Source: Treponema sp.
GTDB taxonomy: Bacteria > Spirochaetota > Spirochaetia > Treponematales > Breznakiellaceae
Direction: 5' to 3'
DNA length: 5,405 nt
NCBI GenBank assembly: GCA_009780545.1
Contig: WQZW01000131.1
Location: 1-5,405 of the forward strand
Shown: in pieces, positions 1 to 5,363 of the stretch
Layout: every line of letters begins with the position of its first letter
Numbering within the stretch: position 1 is the first letter of the stretch
Position numbers and translations under genes: made by a program
Notes under the pieces: generated by a model
What the model was told of the DNA's origin: nothing
Databases searched by the model: none
What the model saw: the letters and a program-made list of their open reading frames with translations, nothing else

Positions 1-1
1 G

Positions 2-529
2 GACATGGAATCCAACGGCAAAAGGGTCAACCTTCGGGGCGAACCGGTGGCCTACCCGACCGGCCCGGCGATCTTCGGCGAGCCGGGAACCAACGGCCAG
101 CATTCGTTCTTCCAGCTCCTCCACCAGGGCACGGACATCGTTCCCCTGCAGTTCATCGGATTCGCCGAAAGCCAGCTTGGGGAGGACGTGCAAGTCGAGG
201 GTTCCCCGAGTCAGGCCAAGCTGAACGCCAACCTCGCCGCCCAGATCGTGGCCTTTGCCAAGGGCCGGCGCGACGGCACCGACGGCAACAAGGACTTTCC
301 CGGAGGCCGCCCTTCCGGCCTGATCCACGGAAAACGCCTGACTCCGGAGGCCCTGGGTTGCCTGTTGGCCCACTTCGAGAACAAGGTGATGTTCCAAGGT
401 TTTGCCTGGAACCTCAATAGTTTCGATCAGGAAGGCGTGCAGTTGGGAAAGGTGCTTACGAAGAAGGCGCTTTCGGGGAATTCGGGGGATTCGGCCTTGG
501 ACGGATATATCCGGTTGTTGGGGATGTAG
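2..529 (+). CDS. pgi: Glucose-6-phosphate isomerase, C-terminal part (5' end outside window)
   Basis: This is the C-terminal third of phosphoglucose isomerase, the cytosolic glycolytic and gluconeogenic enzyme interconverting glucose-6-phosphate and fructose-6-phosphate. The reading frame is open from base 2, so the true start lies upstream; the Met at base 5 is internal, within the family's conserved D-M-E-S-N-G-K segment that carries an active-site Glu. Counting from that Met, residues 25-43 hold the GEPGTNGQHSFFQLLHQGT block, whose HQGT contains the catalytic His. Residues 140-149 (FDQEGVQLGK) match the second family signature and end in the catalytic Lys149. About 175 codons are visible out of roughly 450-550 in the family, and the C terminus is complete at TAG 527-529. 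No T-rich hairpin terminator follows. The identification is very secure; the missing N terminus is an edge effect, not a truncation. Confidence 0.97.
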   Translation, partial: DMESNGKRVNLRGEPVAYPTGPAIFGEPGTNGQHSFFQLLHQGTDIVPLQFIGFAESQLGEDVQVEGSPSQAKLNANLAAQIVAFAKGRRDGTDGNKDFPGGRPSGLIHGKRLTPEALGCLLAHFENKVMFQGFAWNLNSFDQEGVQLGKVLTKKALSGNSGDSALDGYIRLLGM

Positions 530-553
530 TTCCGGGGAATCCTTGGCGGTGAA

Positions 554-582
554 TGGACAAACCTTCCTGCCGTCGCTATGAT
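554..582 (+). promoter_or_regulatory. Sigma70-type promoter for the ychJ / DJ-1 pair
   Basis: A -35 hexamer TGGACA (554-559, five of six matches to TTGACA) is separated by 17 bases from a -10 hexamer TATGAT (577-582, five of six matches to TATAAT). Transcription would start near 589, giving a leader of about 56 bases before the ATG at 645. It lies in the gap after pgi, so the two downstream genes probably have their own transcription start. Seen by eye only; read-through from pgi is also possible because no terminator separates them. Confidence 0.6.
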
Positions 583-631
583 GGAAATCACTTATAACCC
601 TGACCGATCCCGATTTGGGGCGGTTCATGTC

Positions 632-639
632 GAGAGGTG
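632..639 (+). promoter_or_regulatory. Ribosome binding site deciding the ychJ start
   Basis: GAGAGGTG, with its GAGG core ending 7 bases before the ATG at 645, favours that start over in-frame upstream candidates at TTG 615 and ATG 627. Translation from 645 puts the first SEC-C cysteines at residues 4 and 6, as is usual for YchJ proteins, where the zinc motif sits at the extreme N terminus. Confidence 0.55.
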
Positions 640-644
640 CGTTT

Positions 645-1139
645 ATGAAAGACTGTCATTGCGGTTCCGGACTGCAGTACGACCAATGCTGCGGGCCCTA
701 TATCGGGCGGAAGGTGAATGCGCTGACCGCCGAGGCCCTGATGCGGAGCCGGTATTCCGCCTACGTGGAGCACGAGATCGGGTACATCGTCGAGACCTGC
801 GTCAATCGGGGCGGGAAGGACGACATCGACTACAAGTCCACCAAGGAATGGAGCGAGAAATCCCGCTGGCTGGGGCTGAAGATCGTTTCGGTGGAGAAGG
901 GCGGACGGGAGGATTCCGAGGGCGTCGTCGAGTTCGAGGCGGCCTACGAGAGGGACGGACTGAAGGACCTGCACAAGGAACGGGCCACGTTCAAGAAGGA
1001 AAACGGGAAATGGCTGTACGCCGAAGGGGAGGTCGCGCCGCACACGATGGTGAGGACGGCACCCAAGGTCGGGCGGAACGATCCCTGCCCCTGCGGTTCC
1101 GGCCGTAAGTACAAGCACTGCTGTTACGGGAAGGGCTGA
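645..1139 (+). CDS. ychJ: YchJ-family protein with two SEC-C zinc motifs (UPF0225 type)
   Basis: A 164-residue protein of the YchJ/UPF0225 family, close to the roughly 150 residues of the E. coli member. A SEC-C motif stands at each end: C4-x-C6-x8-C15-C16 at the N terminus and C148-P-C150-G-S-G-R-K-Y-K-H-C159-C160 at the C terminus, each expected to bind one zinc ion. Between them, about residues 28-135, lies the family's middle domain (NTF2-like fold), with the conserved start [10 protein letters not shown] and the end [12 protein letters not shown] motifs are best known from the C terminus of SecA, where they contact SecB and ribosomes; the role of YchJ itself is not established, and a link to protein quality control is inference. 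The ATG at 645 was chosen for its Shine-Dalgarno sequence. The stop is 4 bases from the next start, so the two genes are almost certainly co-transcribed. Family assignment is secure; function is unknown. Confidence 0.92.
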   Translation: MKDCHCGSGLQYDQCCGPYIGRKVNALTAEALMRSRYSAYVEHEIGYIVETCVNRGGKDDIDYKSTKEWSEKSRWLGLKIVSVEKGGREDSEGVVEFEAAYERDGLKDLHKERATFKKENGKWLYAEGEVAPHTMVRTAPKVGRNDPCPCGSGRKYKHCCYGKG

Positions 1140-1143
1140 TTCT

Positions 1144-1731
1144 ATGGAAAAGAACGCCGTCCTTTTTTTGGCCGAGGGCTTCGAGGAAGTCGAGGCGACA
1201 ACCCCGGCGGACTACCTGCGCCGGGCGGGAATTGCCGTTACGCTGGTCGCGGTCGGCGGGGAACGGGCCGTCAGGGGAGCCCGCGGGATAACGGTTCTTG
1301 CCGACATCACCCTTAAGGAACTTGCCGGGGCGGGAAAGGCCGGCTCCGGTTCCTGGGATGCGGCGGTGATTCCCGGCGGCATACCGGGAGCGTCCAACAT
1401 CGCCGCTTCGGAAGCGGCCTGCGCCCTGATTACCGAAATGGCCGAGGCGGGAAAGTGGGTTTGCGCGCTCTGTGCGTCGCCGGCCGTTGTCCTGGCACCT
1501 TTGGGACTGCTTGCCGGGAAGGGCTACACCTGCTACCCCGGCATGGAAACCGGCCTTACCGAAGGCGAAAAGCGTTCCGCCCCGGTCGTCGTGGACGGAA
1601 ACCTGATCACCGCTTCCGGTGCGGGAACGGCCGGGCTCTTCGCCGTGGAAATCATCCGCCGGCTTTGCGGACGGGCCGAAGGCGACAGGATCGCCGGTTC
1701 GGTACTGCTCGGATCGGCATCCGGAAGCTGA
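1144..1731 (+). CDS. DJ-1/PfpI-family protein (YajL/ThiJ-like)
   Basis: A 195-residue, full-length member of the DJ-1 subfamily (class I glutamine-amidotransferase-like fold), cytosolic with no signal peptide. The N-terminal L-A-E-G-F-E-E-V-E places Glu17 where the nucleophile-assisting Glu18 of human DJ-1 sits. The nucleophile elbow is A-L-C-A-S-P, with Cys110 equivalent to DJ-1 Cys106. V-I-P-G-G (75-79), T-C-Y-P-G-M-E (129-135) and I-T-A-S-G-A-G-T-A (155-163) are the other family blocks. Relatives are described as redox-stress chaperones and as enzymes acting on glyoxals or damaged proteins; which activity applies here cannot be read from sequence. The strong Shine-Dalgarno GGGAAGGG (1128-1135) lies inside the end of ychJ, 8 bases before the ATG, indicating tight operon coupling. 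The family call is secure; pfpI-type protease or thiJ names would overstate what is known. Confidence 0.92.
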   Translation: MEKNAVLFLAEGFEEVEATTPADYLRRAGIAVTLVAVGGERAVRGARGITVLADITLKELAGAGKAGSGSWDAAVIPGGIPGASNIAASEAACALITEMAEAGKWVCALCASPAVVLAPLGLLAGKGYTCYPGMETGLTEGEKRSAPVVVDGNLITASGAGTAGLFAVEIIRRLCGRAEGDRIAGSVLLGSASGS

Positions 1732-1770
1732 CGGACTTAAGGGTTTTACGGGCAAGTTCCGGGCGGTTAT

Positions 1771-1809
1771 TGCAAGGTGGAGTTTTGTGAAGCAAAACTC
1801 CACCTTGCA
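1771..1809 (+). repeat. Hairpin 1: 17-bp perfect inverted repeat
   Basis: The arm TGCAAGGTGGAGTTTTG (1771-1787) is followed by the loop TGAAG (1788-1792) and an exact reverse complement (1793-1809). A 17-bp perfect stem in a short gap is well beyond chance. It stands about 40 bases after the DJ-1 stop and could end or stabilise that transcript, but it is followed by GAGGGTGG and not a T-run, so it is not a classical intrinsic terminator on either strand. Confidence 0.93.
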
Positions 1810-1816
1810 GAGGGTG

Positions 1817-1839
1817 GCTGAACCGCAAAGCGGTTCAGC
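1817..1839 (+). repeat. Hairpin 2: 10-bp perfect inverted repeat
   Basis: GCTGAACCGC (1817-1826) and GCGGTTCAGC (1830-1839) pair perfectly around an AAA loop; a G-T wobble between 1816 and 1840 can extend the stem. It begins 7 bases after hairpin 1 and has no T-tract after it. Its sequence is unrelated to that of hairpins 1 and 3. Confidence 0.88.
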
Positions 1840-1842
1840 TAA

Positions 1843-1867
1843 GAAGTTTTGGCTCTGCCAAAACTTC
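1843..1867 (+). repeat. Hairpin 3: 11-bp perfect inverted repeat
   Basis: GAAGTTTTGGC (1843-1853) and GCCAAAACTTC (1857-1867) pair perfectly around a TCT loop, starting only 3 bases after hairpin 2. The inner part AGTTTTG/CAAAACT is the same 7-bp core found in hairpin 1. No T-run follows (AGGAGGC), so no intrinsic terminator is supported. Confidence 0.9.
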
Positions 1868-1924
1868 AGGAGGCTTCCCCCTTATTATGATTTCGTTTTC
1901 TTGGATTCCCGGGCTGTAACTGCC

Positions 1925-1954
1925 TTGATCGGGACTTTGTTCTTGTGGTACTAT
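1925..1954 (+). promoter_or_regulatory. Promoter candidate for the chaperone-nusB-TPR operon
   Basis: TTGATC (1925-1930, four of six matches to the -35 consensus) and TACTAT (1949-1954, four of six matches to the -10 consensus) are 18 bases apart. Transcription would begin near 1961, leaving a short leader of about 16 bases that just accommodates the Shine-Dalgarno TGAGG before the ATG at 1977. A second -10-like hexamer, TATGAT at 1886-1891, has no adequate -35 partner. Visual match only. Confidence 0.45.
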
Positions 1955-1966
1955 CGAAGCGATGAA

Positions 1967-1971
1967 TGAGG
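1967..1971 (+). promoter_or_regulatory. Ribosome binding site selecting the ATG at 1977
   Basis: TGAGG ends 5 bases before the ATG at 1977 and overlaps the coding sequence that an upstream ATG at 1962 would use. The 1962 start has only AAGC before it, so 1977 is preferred. That choice also gives a typical signal peptide beginning Met-Lys-Arg. Confidence 0.6.
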
Positions 1972-1976
1972 TCAAA

Positions 1977-3032
1977 ATGAAACGGATGGCGATACTTGTT
2001 TCGCTGTGTTTGGTGCCGGTCGCGGCGGCGGTCGGGCAGTCCGGGCTGCAGAACGTGGCGGTGGTAAACCTTACCCGGAGCGAGCCGATTACGGTGAACC
2101 AGCTCCGTACCGAGGTGAACCGGATGGGGACGGCCCTGGGGCAAGCCCTGACCCCGCAACAGCGGCGGGAAGTGCTGGACGCGATGATCAACGAGCGGCT
2201 GGTGCTACAGGCGGCCGAGCGGGATCGGGTTCAGGTTACCGACAACGAGCTGAACCAGCACATCGCCGGACTTCGGGCGCAGATGGTGCCGATGCTGGGC
2301 CGGCAGCCGACCGATGCGGAATTCACCAATGCGGTGCGGACCCAGACCGGGCTTGAGATGGGCGAGTTTCGGGAGCAGACCCGGCGGCAGCTTATCCAGC
2401 AGAACTACCTTCTTTCCCAGAAACGCACGCTTCTTGAGACGATAACGGCCCCAACCGACCGCGAGATCGTGAGTATGTTCGAGCTTACCCGCTCGCAGTT
2501 CGTCAGGCCGGAGACGGTGCGGCTTTCGGTGATTCAGATACCTTACGGGCAGGATGCGGCGGCGCGGACGCAGGCGAGGACGCTGGCCGACAGCCTCGCG
2601 CGGGAGATCGGGACCAGTGCGGCCAGGTTCAACGAGGTTATGGCCAGGGCGCAGACGCCGAACTCGGGTTTCCAGGCCGGCGACTTCGGTTTCCTGCCCC
2701 GGAACCTTGAGGCGGTACAGCGGCTCGGGCAGGAGTTCGTCACCCTTGCCTTCAGCCTTCGCTCCGGGCAGATTTCCGGCGTGATCGAGGGGCCCTTGGG
2801 ATCGGGCTATCAGATACTGCTCGCAACCGAAACCCATTCCATGCGTAATCTCGAACTTGACGACATCGCCCAGCTTGGTTCCACGGTGACGGTGCGCGCC
2901 TACATCTCCAACATGATAATGCAGGACAGGCAGATGACCACCTTCACCAAGGCCGTGGAGGAACTGCATACCGAGCTTCGGGCCGGAGGCAGAACCTTCC
3001 AGATATTCGAAGCGAACCTGAACAACTGGTAG
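1977..3032 (+). CDS. Exported SurA-like chaperone with parvulin-type domain
   Basis: A 351-residue protein resembling SurA/PrsA-type peptidyl-prolyl isomerases, which assist folding of exported and outer-membrane proteins in the periplasm. Residues 1-20 form a signal peptide (MKR, hydrophobic 5-18, probable cleavage near AAAVG-Q). Residues 22-170 resemble the helical SurA N-terminal chaperone domain: I-T-V-N-Q-L near 38, Q-Q-R-R-E-V-L-D-A-M-I-N-E-R-L-V-L-Q-A-A at 61-80, then long charged helices. Residues about 182-287 look like one parvulin domain (A-G-D-F-G-F-L-P at 234-241, F-V-T-L-A-F-S-L-R-S-G-Q-I-S-G-V-I at 254-270, G-Y-Q-I-L-L at 277-282). The histidines usual at the start (H-I-L) and end (G-Y-H-I) of an active parvulin domain are V-I-Q-I and G-Y-Q-I here, so isomerase activity is doubtful. 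Residues 288-351 are a helical tail. Cys11 does not fit a lipobox. It is probably the first gene of an operon with nusB, 6 bases downstream. An alternative start is ATG 1962. Confidence 0.82.
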   Translation: MKRMAILVSLCLVPVAAAVGQSGLQNVAVVNLTRSEPITVNQLRTEVNRMGTALGQALTPQQRREVLDAMINERLVLQAAERDRVQVTDNELNQHIAGLRAQMVPMLGRQPTDAEFTNAVRTQTGLEMGEFREQTRRQLIQQNYLLSQKRTLLETITAPTDREIVSMFELTRSQFVRPETVRLSVIQIPYGQDAAARTQARTLADSLAREIGTSAARFNEVMARAQTPNSGFQAGDFGFLPRNLEAVQRLGQEFVTLAFSLRSGQISGVIEGPLGSGYQILLATETHSMRNLELDDIAQLGSTVTVRAYISNMIMQDRQMTTFTKAVEELHTELRAGGRTFQIFEANLNNW

Positions 3033-3038
3033 CGTAGG

Positions 3039-3500
3039 ATGGCATCCCGGAGGAAGGGCAGGATACTTGCTTTCCAGGCGTTGTTCTGCTGGGAATCCGC
3101 CCGGACCACGGCACGCGAGTCCGGCCATCCCCTGCCGACCGATGCCCTGGAACGGTTGCTGGAATTTTCCTGGCTGGGCGAGAAGGCACGGACGCTGGAC
3201 GAGAGCATTGCGGCCTTCGCCCGGCTTCTGATCGCCGGAACCGCCGAAAACGTCGCCGTAATCGACAAGACGATAAAGGCCCACCTGCTGAACTGGGACA
3301 TCTCCCGCCTGAACCGGGTCGATCTGGCCATCATGCGGATGAGCGTGTACACCCTGATGTTCCAGAAGGACCTGGCTCCCTCGATAGTCATCGACGAGGC
3401 CATAGGCATTTCCAGGGAATTCGGAACGGACGATTCCTTCAAGTTCATCAACGGCGTGCTGGACGGCATCCGAAAAACCCTGGAGAAGGAGTCCGGGTGA
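3039..3500 (+). CDS. nusB: Transcription antitermination factor NusB
   Basis: A 153-residue all-helical protein of the NusB family, which with NusE (S10) binds boxA RNA in rRNA leaders and spacers and supports antitermination and rRNA maturation in the cytoplasm. The N terminus S-R-R-K-G-R-I-L-A-F-Q-A-L-F (3-16) is the typical arginine-rich first helix that contacts RNA. The C-terminal half carries the family core: N-R-V-D-L-A-I-M-R-M-S-V-Y-T-L (92-106), S-I-V-I-D-E-A-I (115-122), and the end block F-G-T-D-D-S-F-K-F-I-N-G-V-L-D (128-142). It is slightly longer than the usual 130-145 residues, with the excess in the loop around residues 22-50. The start lies 6 bases after the chaperone stop with only a weak Shine-Dalgarno (GGTAG at 3028-3032), suggesting translational coupling. 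Its last codons overlap the next gene. Identification is secure. Confidence 0.95.
   Translation: MASRRKGRILAFQALFCWESARTTARESGHPLPTDALERLLEFSWLGEKARTLDESIAAFARLLIAGTAENVAVIDKTIKAHLLNWDISRLNRVDLAIMRMSVYTLMFQKDLAPSIVIDEAIGISREFGTDDSFKFINGVLDGIRKTLEKESG
3486..3491 (+). promoter_or_regulatory. Ribosome binding site inside nusB supporting a GTG start
   Basis: AAGGAG, five bases before the GTG at 3497, is the strongest Shine-Dalgarno match near this junction and supports the GTG start that overlaps the nusB stop (GTGA, 3497-3500). Confidence 0.65.
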
Positions 3501-5311
3501 ACAAGACGGCTTCGTGGTTCGCACAGTTTTCCCCGATTGCCCTGCTAAGAACTTCCCACCTTACCGGTGCCATGCTCCTGGTCATTTTTGGCGGCCTCTT
3601 CTTTATGGTACTCGCCCAACCGAAAAGGCCGGAACCGGAACCCGTCGGCTTTCATCGGCTTCTGCAGGACTACGATCTCCGTTTTCGGGCAATCGGCGAT
3701 GGCGGGATCGTCGCCGGATACGGACAGTTGGAAAGCCTGAGCGAGGACCTGGATTTTTTGCAGGGAAGGACCGAGGGCGTGGAGAACTGGCTTTCCCTGC
3801 TGAAGCGGCGGCAAGGGCTTGTCGGTTTGTCCGGCAATTCCGCCGACTATGCTCGGAAGTACCGTGCTTCCGCCCTGCTCGCGCTGCAAACCTTTCCCCT
3901 TTCCGAACCGATTGCCACGGTGGTATCGGCGATCCTGTTTTTGCAGGGGCCTGAAGATGCGGCAACCGAGGCGAAGCTACGGCGAATTCTGCCGGTGCTG
4001 TCCGGCCCCGAGGCCGTCCCGGCCCGGCTTGCCCTGCGGGCCTTGCTCGGCGACCTGAGCTCGCCGGAAGAGGCCCTGGAGCGGATTCCGCCCGGTGAGG
4101 AAAGGGCCCTGGACTTCCTGCTTTCCCCGAATCGGCCGGCGATCTGGCAGGAGCGGGATTCGCCGTTGATCAACCTGCTCCTCCTGGGGATTCTGCGGGG
4201 CGATACGGAACAGGCGATTGCCCCGATAGATACGGTGATTTCCGCGGGGGAGCCTTCGGCCGCCTTTACCCGGTTTGCCGCCGAGTTTTTCTACGACTTC
4301 GGCAGCCTCTTCCGTTCGGCCGAACTTTTCGGGATGCTGCCGGGCGAGGATGCCGCAGGTCGCCGGGCCGATGCCCTCTGGCTTGCCGGCCGACCGGCCC
4401 AGGCCCGCAGCCTGTGGGAAACCATTGCGGAGAGTCCCCTCTCCGGCCGGCAGGACGTAGCCCTGAGGAACAGGGCGCTGTTCAACCTAGCCGTTGCTGC
4501 CGAAACGAAGGCCGAGGAATGGTTTTGGCTACAAAAGTTGCTGAATTCCTCGACCCCGGGGGACGAGTTTCGCCGACCGGCCCTGATACGGTACAGCCGC
4601 CTGCTCGAATCCCAGGCGGCGATAGAGTTCCTGCGGACCCAACATTCCGTCGAGGCGGAAGCGGAGGCCGAAGCCTGGCCCTGGAATTCGGAGGAAGCCC
4701 GGGCGGGGATTGCCGAATCCGGCGGGGAGCTTCCGGTACAAGCCCTGTTCGAGGTCGAGGTGCTGAGGAGAAGGGCCGAACGGGGCGAGGGCGGAAAGGC
4801 CGTTGCCGACGTCTGGTTCCTGCTGAACCGGCATCCCGATCTGGAGGAACTCTACCGCTGGGCCGCCTGGTACTTCGGCCTGAGCCGGAACTTTACCGAG
4901 ATAGCCCTGCTTCTGGAAACCGCGGACCGGCATGGCTTTTCCGGGGAATGGCTGGAAACCTACCGTGCCCTGCAGGCGATTCGGGAAGGCCGGCTGGACC
5001 AAGCGGTAACGATCCTTGCTTCTCGCCCTTCAGGCGACTGGATTGCGGTCGCCAACCTTGCCCGTATGTCCGAAGCCCGTGCCTCGTCGGCCCGGGCCCT
5101 GGAACAGTATCGCCTGGCACTTTCCCTTCTGCTTGAAGGCGAGGTCCGGCCGGAAGATGCCGACGCGGCTTCGACACTTCAGTTCCGCATAGCCCGCTGC
5201 CTTATGACACTTGGCCGGAACGAGGAAAGCCGGCAGGCTTTGGAGCTGGCCCTGGAGTTCAATCCCGACAACTTGGCCGCAAGGATGGAGCTGGGGAGCC
5301 TGCTGTTTTAG
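3497..5311 (+). CDS. Membrane-anchored TPR-repeat protein, function unknown
   Basis: A 604-residue protein with one N-terminal membrane helix at about residues 22-40 (T-G-A-M-L-L-V-I-F-G-G-L-F-F-M-V-L-A), followed by a Pro/Lys/Glu-rich linker (Q-P-K-R-P-E-P-E-P). The rest is a long soluble, Ala/Leu/Glu/Arg-rich helical region typical of TPR or Sel1-like solenoids. The clearest TPR is at about 561-594 (L-Q-F-R-I-A-R-C-L-M-T-L-G-R-N-E-E-S-R-Q-A-L with N-P-D-N-L-A-A-R after it). Earlier helical pairs around 260-310, 320-350 and 455-550 (for example Y-R-A-L-Q-A-I-R-E-G-R-L-D-Q-A near 490-504) are more degenerate. No catalytic motif is visible. The topology is probably a short cytoplasmic tail with the solenoid in the periplasm, which suggests a scaffold or envelope-assembly partner; this is inference. 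The start is GTG, overlapping the nusB stop by four bases. A run of E-A dipeptides occurs near residues 387-394. I do not recognise a named family. Confidence 0.8.
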   Translation: MNKTASWFAQFSPIALLRTSHLTGAMLLVIFGGLFFMVLAQPKRPEPEPVGFHRLLQDYDLRFRAIGDGGIVAGYGQLESLSEDLDFLQGRTEGVENWLSLLKRRQGLVGLSGNSADYARKYRASALLALQTFPLSEPIATVVSAILFLQGPEDAATEAKLRRILPVLSGPEAVPARLALRALLGDLSSPEEALERIPPGEERALDFLLSPNRPAIWQERDSPLINLLLLGILRGDTEQAIAPIDTVISAGEPSAAFTRFAAEFFYDFGSLFRSAELFGMLPGEDAAGRRADALWLAGRPAQARSLWETIAESPLSGRQDVALRNRALFNLAVAAETKAEEWFWLQKLLNSSTPGDEFRRPALIRYSRLLESQAAIEFLRTQHSVEAEAEAEAWPWNSEEARAGIAESGGELPVQALFEVEVLRRRAERGEGGKAVADVWFLLNRHPDLEELYRWAAWYFGLSRNFTEIALLLETADRHGFSGEWLETYRALQAIREGRLDQAVTILASRPSGDWIAVANLARMSEARASSARALEQYRLALSLLLEGEVRPEDADAASTLQFRIARCLMTLGRNEESRQALELALEFNPDNLAARMELGSLLF

Positions 5312-5363
5312 GGATCGGGGTTTTTCCTAGCAGATCGGATTAACTTTGAGTATCTTATAGGGC
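5312..5363. other. Short spacer after the TPR gene
   Basis: This 52-base spacer contains a five-base T-run (5321-5325) preceded by GGGG but no convincing stem before it. TAGGGA/TTCCTA (5309-5314 with 5324-5329) could form a weak six-pair stem around the T-run, and this is not terminator geometry. AT-rich TATCTTATAG (5351-5360) could contain a -10 element, but no -35 partner was found. Confidence 0.4.

Larger units (their letters stand above)
1732..1961. other. 230-base intergenic region between two operons
   Basis: No convincing gene lies here. From left to right it holds about 40 bases without visible structure, three adjacent perfect hairpins (1771-1867), about 55 bases of AT-richer DNA, and the promoter candidate of the chaperone-nusB-TPR operon (1925-1954). 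An open frame crosses the hairpins on the + strand, but it has no Shine-Dalgarno sequence and no recognisable domain, and it overlaps the DJ-1 gene in another frame, so it is treated as spurious. Confidence 0.8.

Noticed and set aside
422..451. Gln instead of Glu in the PGI signature segment (F-D-Q-E-G-V-Q-L-G-K)
   Set aside because: As I recall it, the family pattern tolerates Q at this position, and the catalytic Lys and His are intact, so this is not evidence of an altered enzyme.
502..513. 12-base palindrome CGGATATATCCG near the end of pgi
   Set aside because: It is inside coding sequence, short and without a loop, and no binding site of this kind is known to me at the locus; chance is a sufficient explanation.
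991..1803. A 270-codon minus-strand open frame opposite the end of ychJ and the DJ-1 gene
   Set aside because: Low-complexity Arg/Gly/Ser/Pro-rich translation with no domain; it is a shadow of well-identified + strand genes.
1619..1969. A + strand open frame of 116 codons running through the three hairpins
   Set aside because: It starts inside the DJ-1 gene in another frame, has no Shine-Dalgarno sequence, and its middle is simply the translated palindromes. It could be annotated by automatic pipelines but is not supported as a gene.
2007..2009. Lipoprotein signal with Cys11 of the SurA-like protein
   Set aside because: The residues before the Cys (V-S-L) do not fit a lipobox, since Leu is at -1, and the hydrophobic segment continues past the Cys; ordinary signal peptidase I cleavage near residue 20 fits better.
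2205..3524. A 439-codon open frame on the minus strand opposite the chaperone and nusB
   Set aside because: Its translation shows no recognisable domain, and it lies opposite two clear family members. Long antisense frames are expected in GC-rich coding DNA.
5309..5329. Possible terminator with the T-run after the TPR gene
   Set aside because: The only stem is a weak six-pair one enclosing the T-run, so the T-tract is in the loop and not after the stem.
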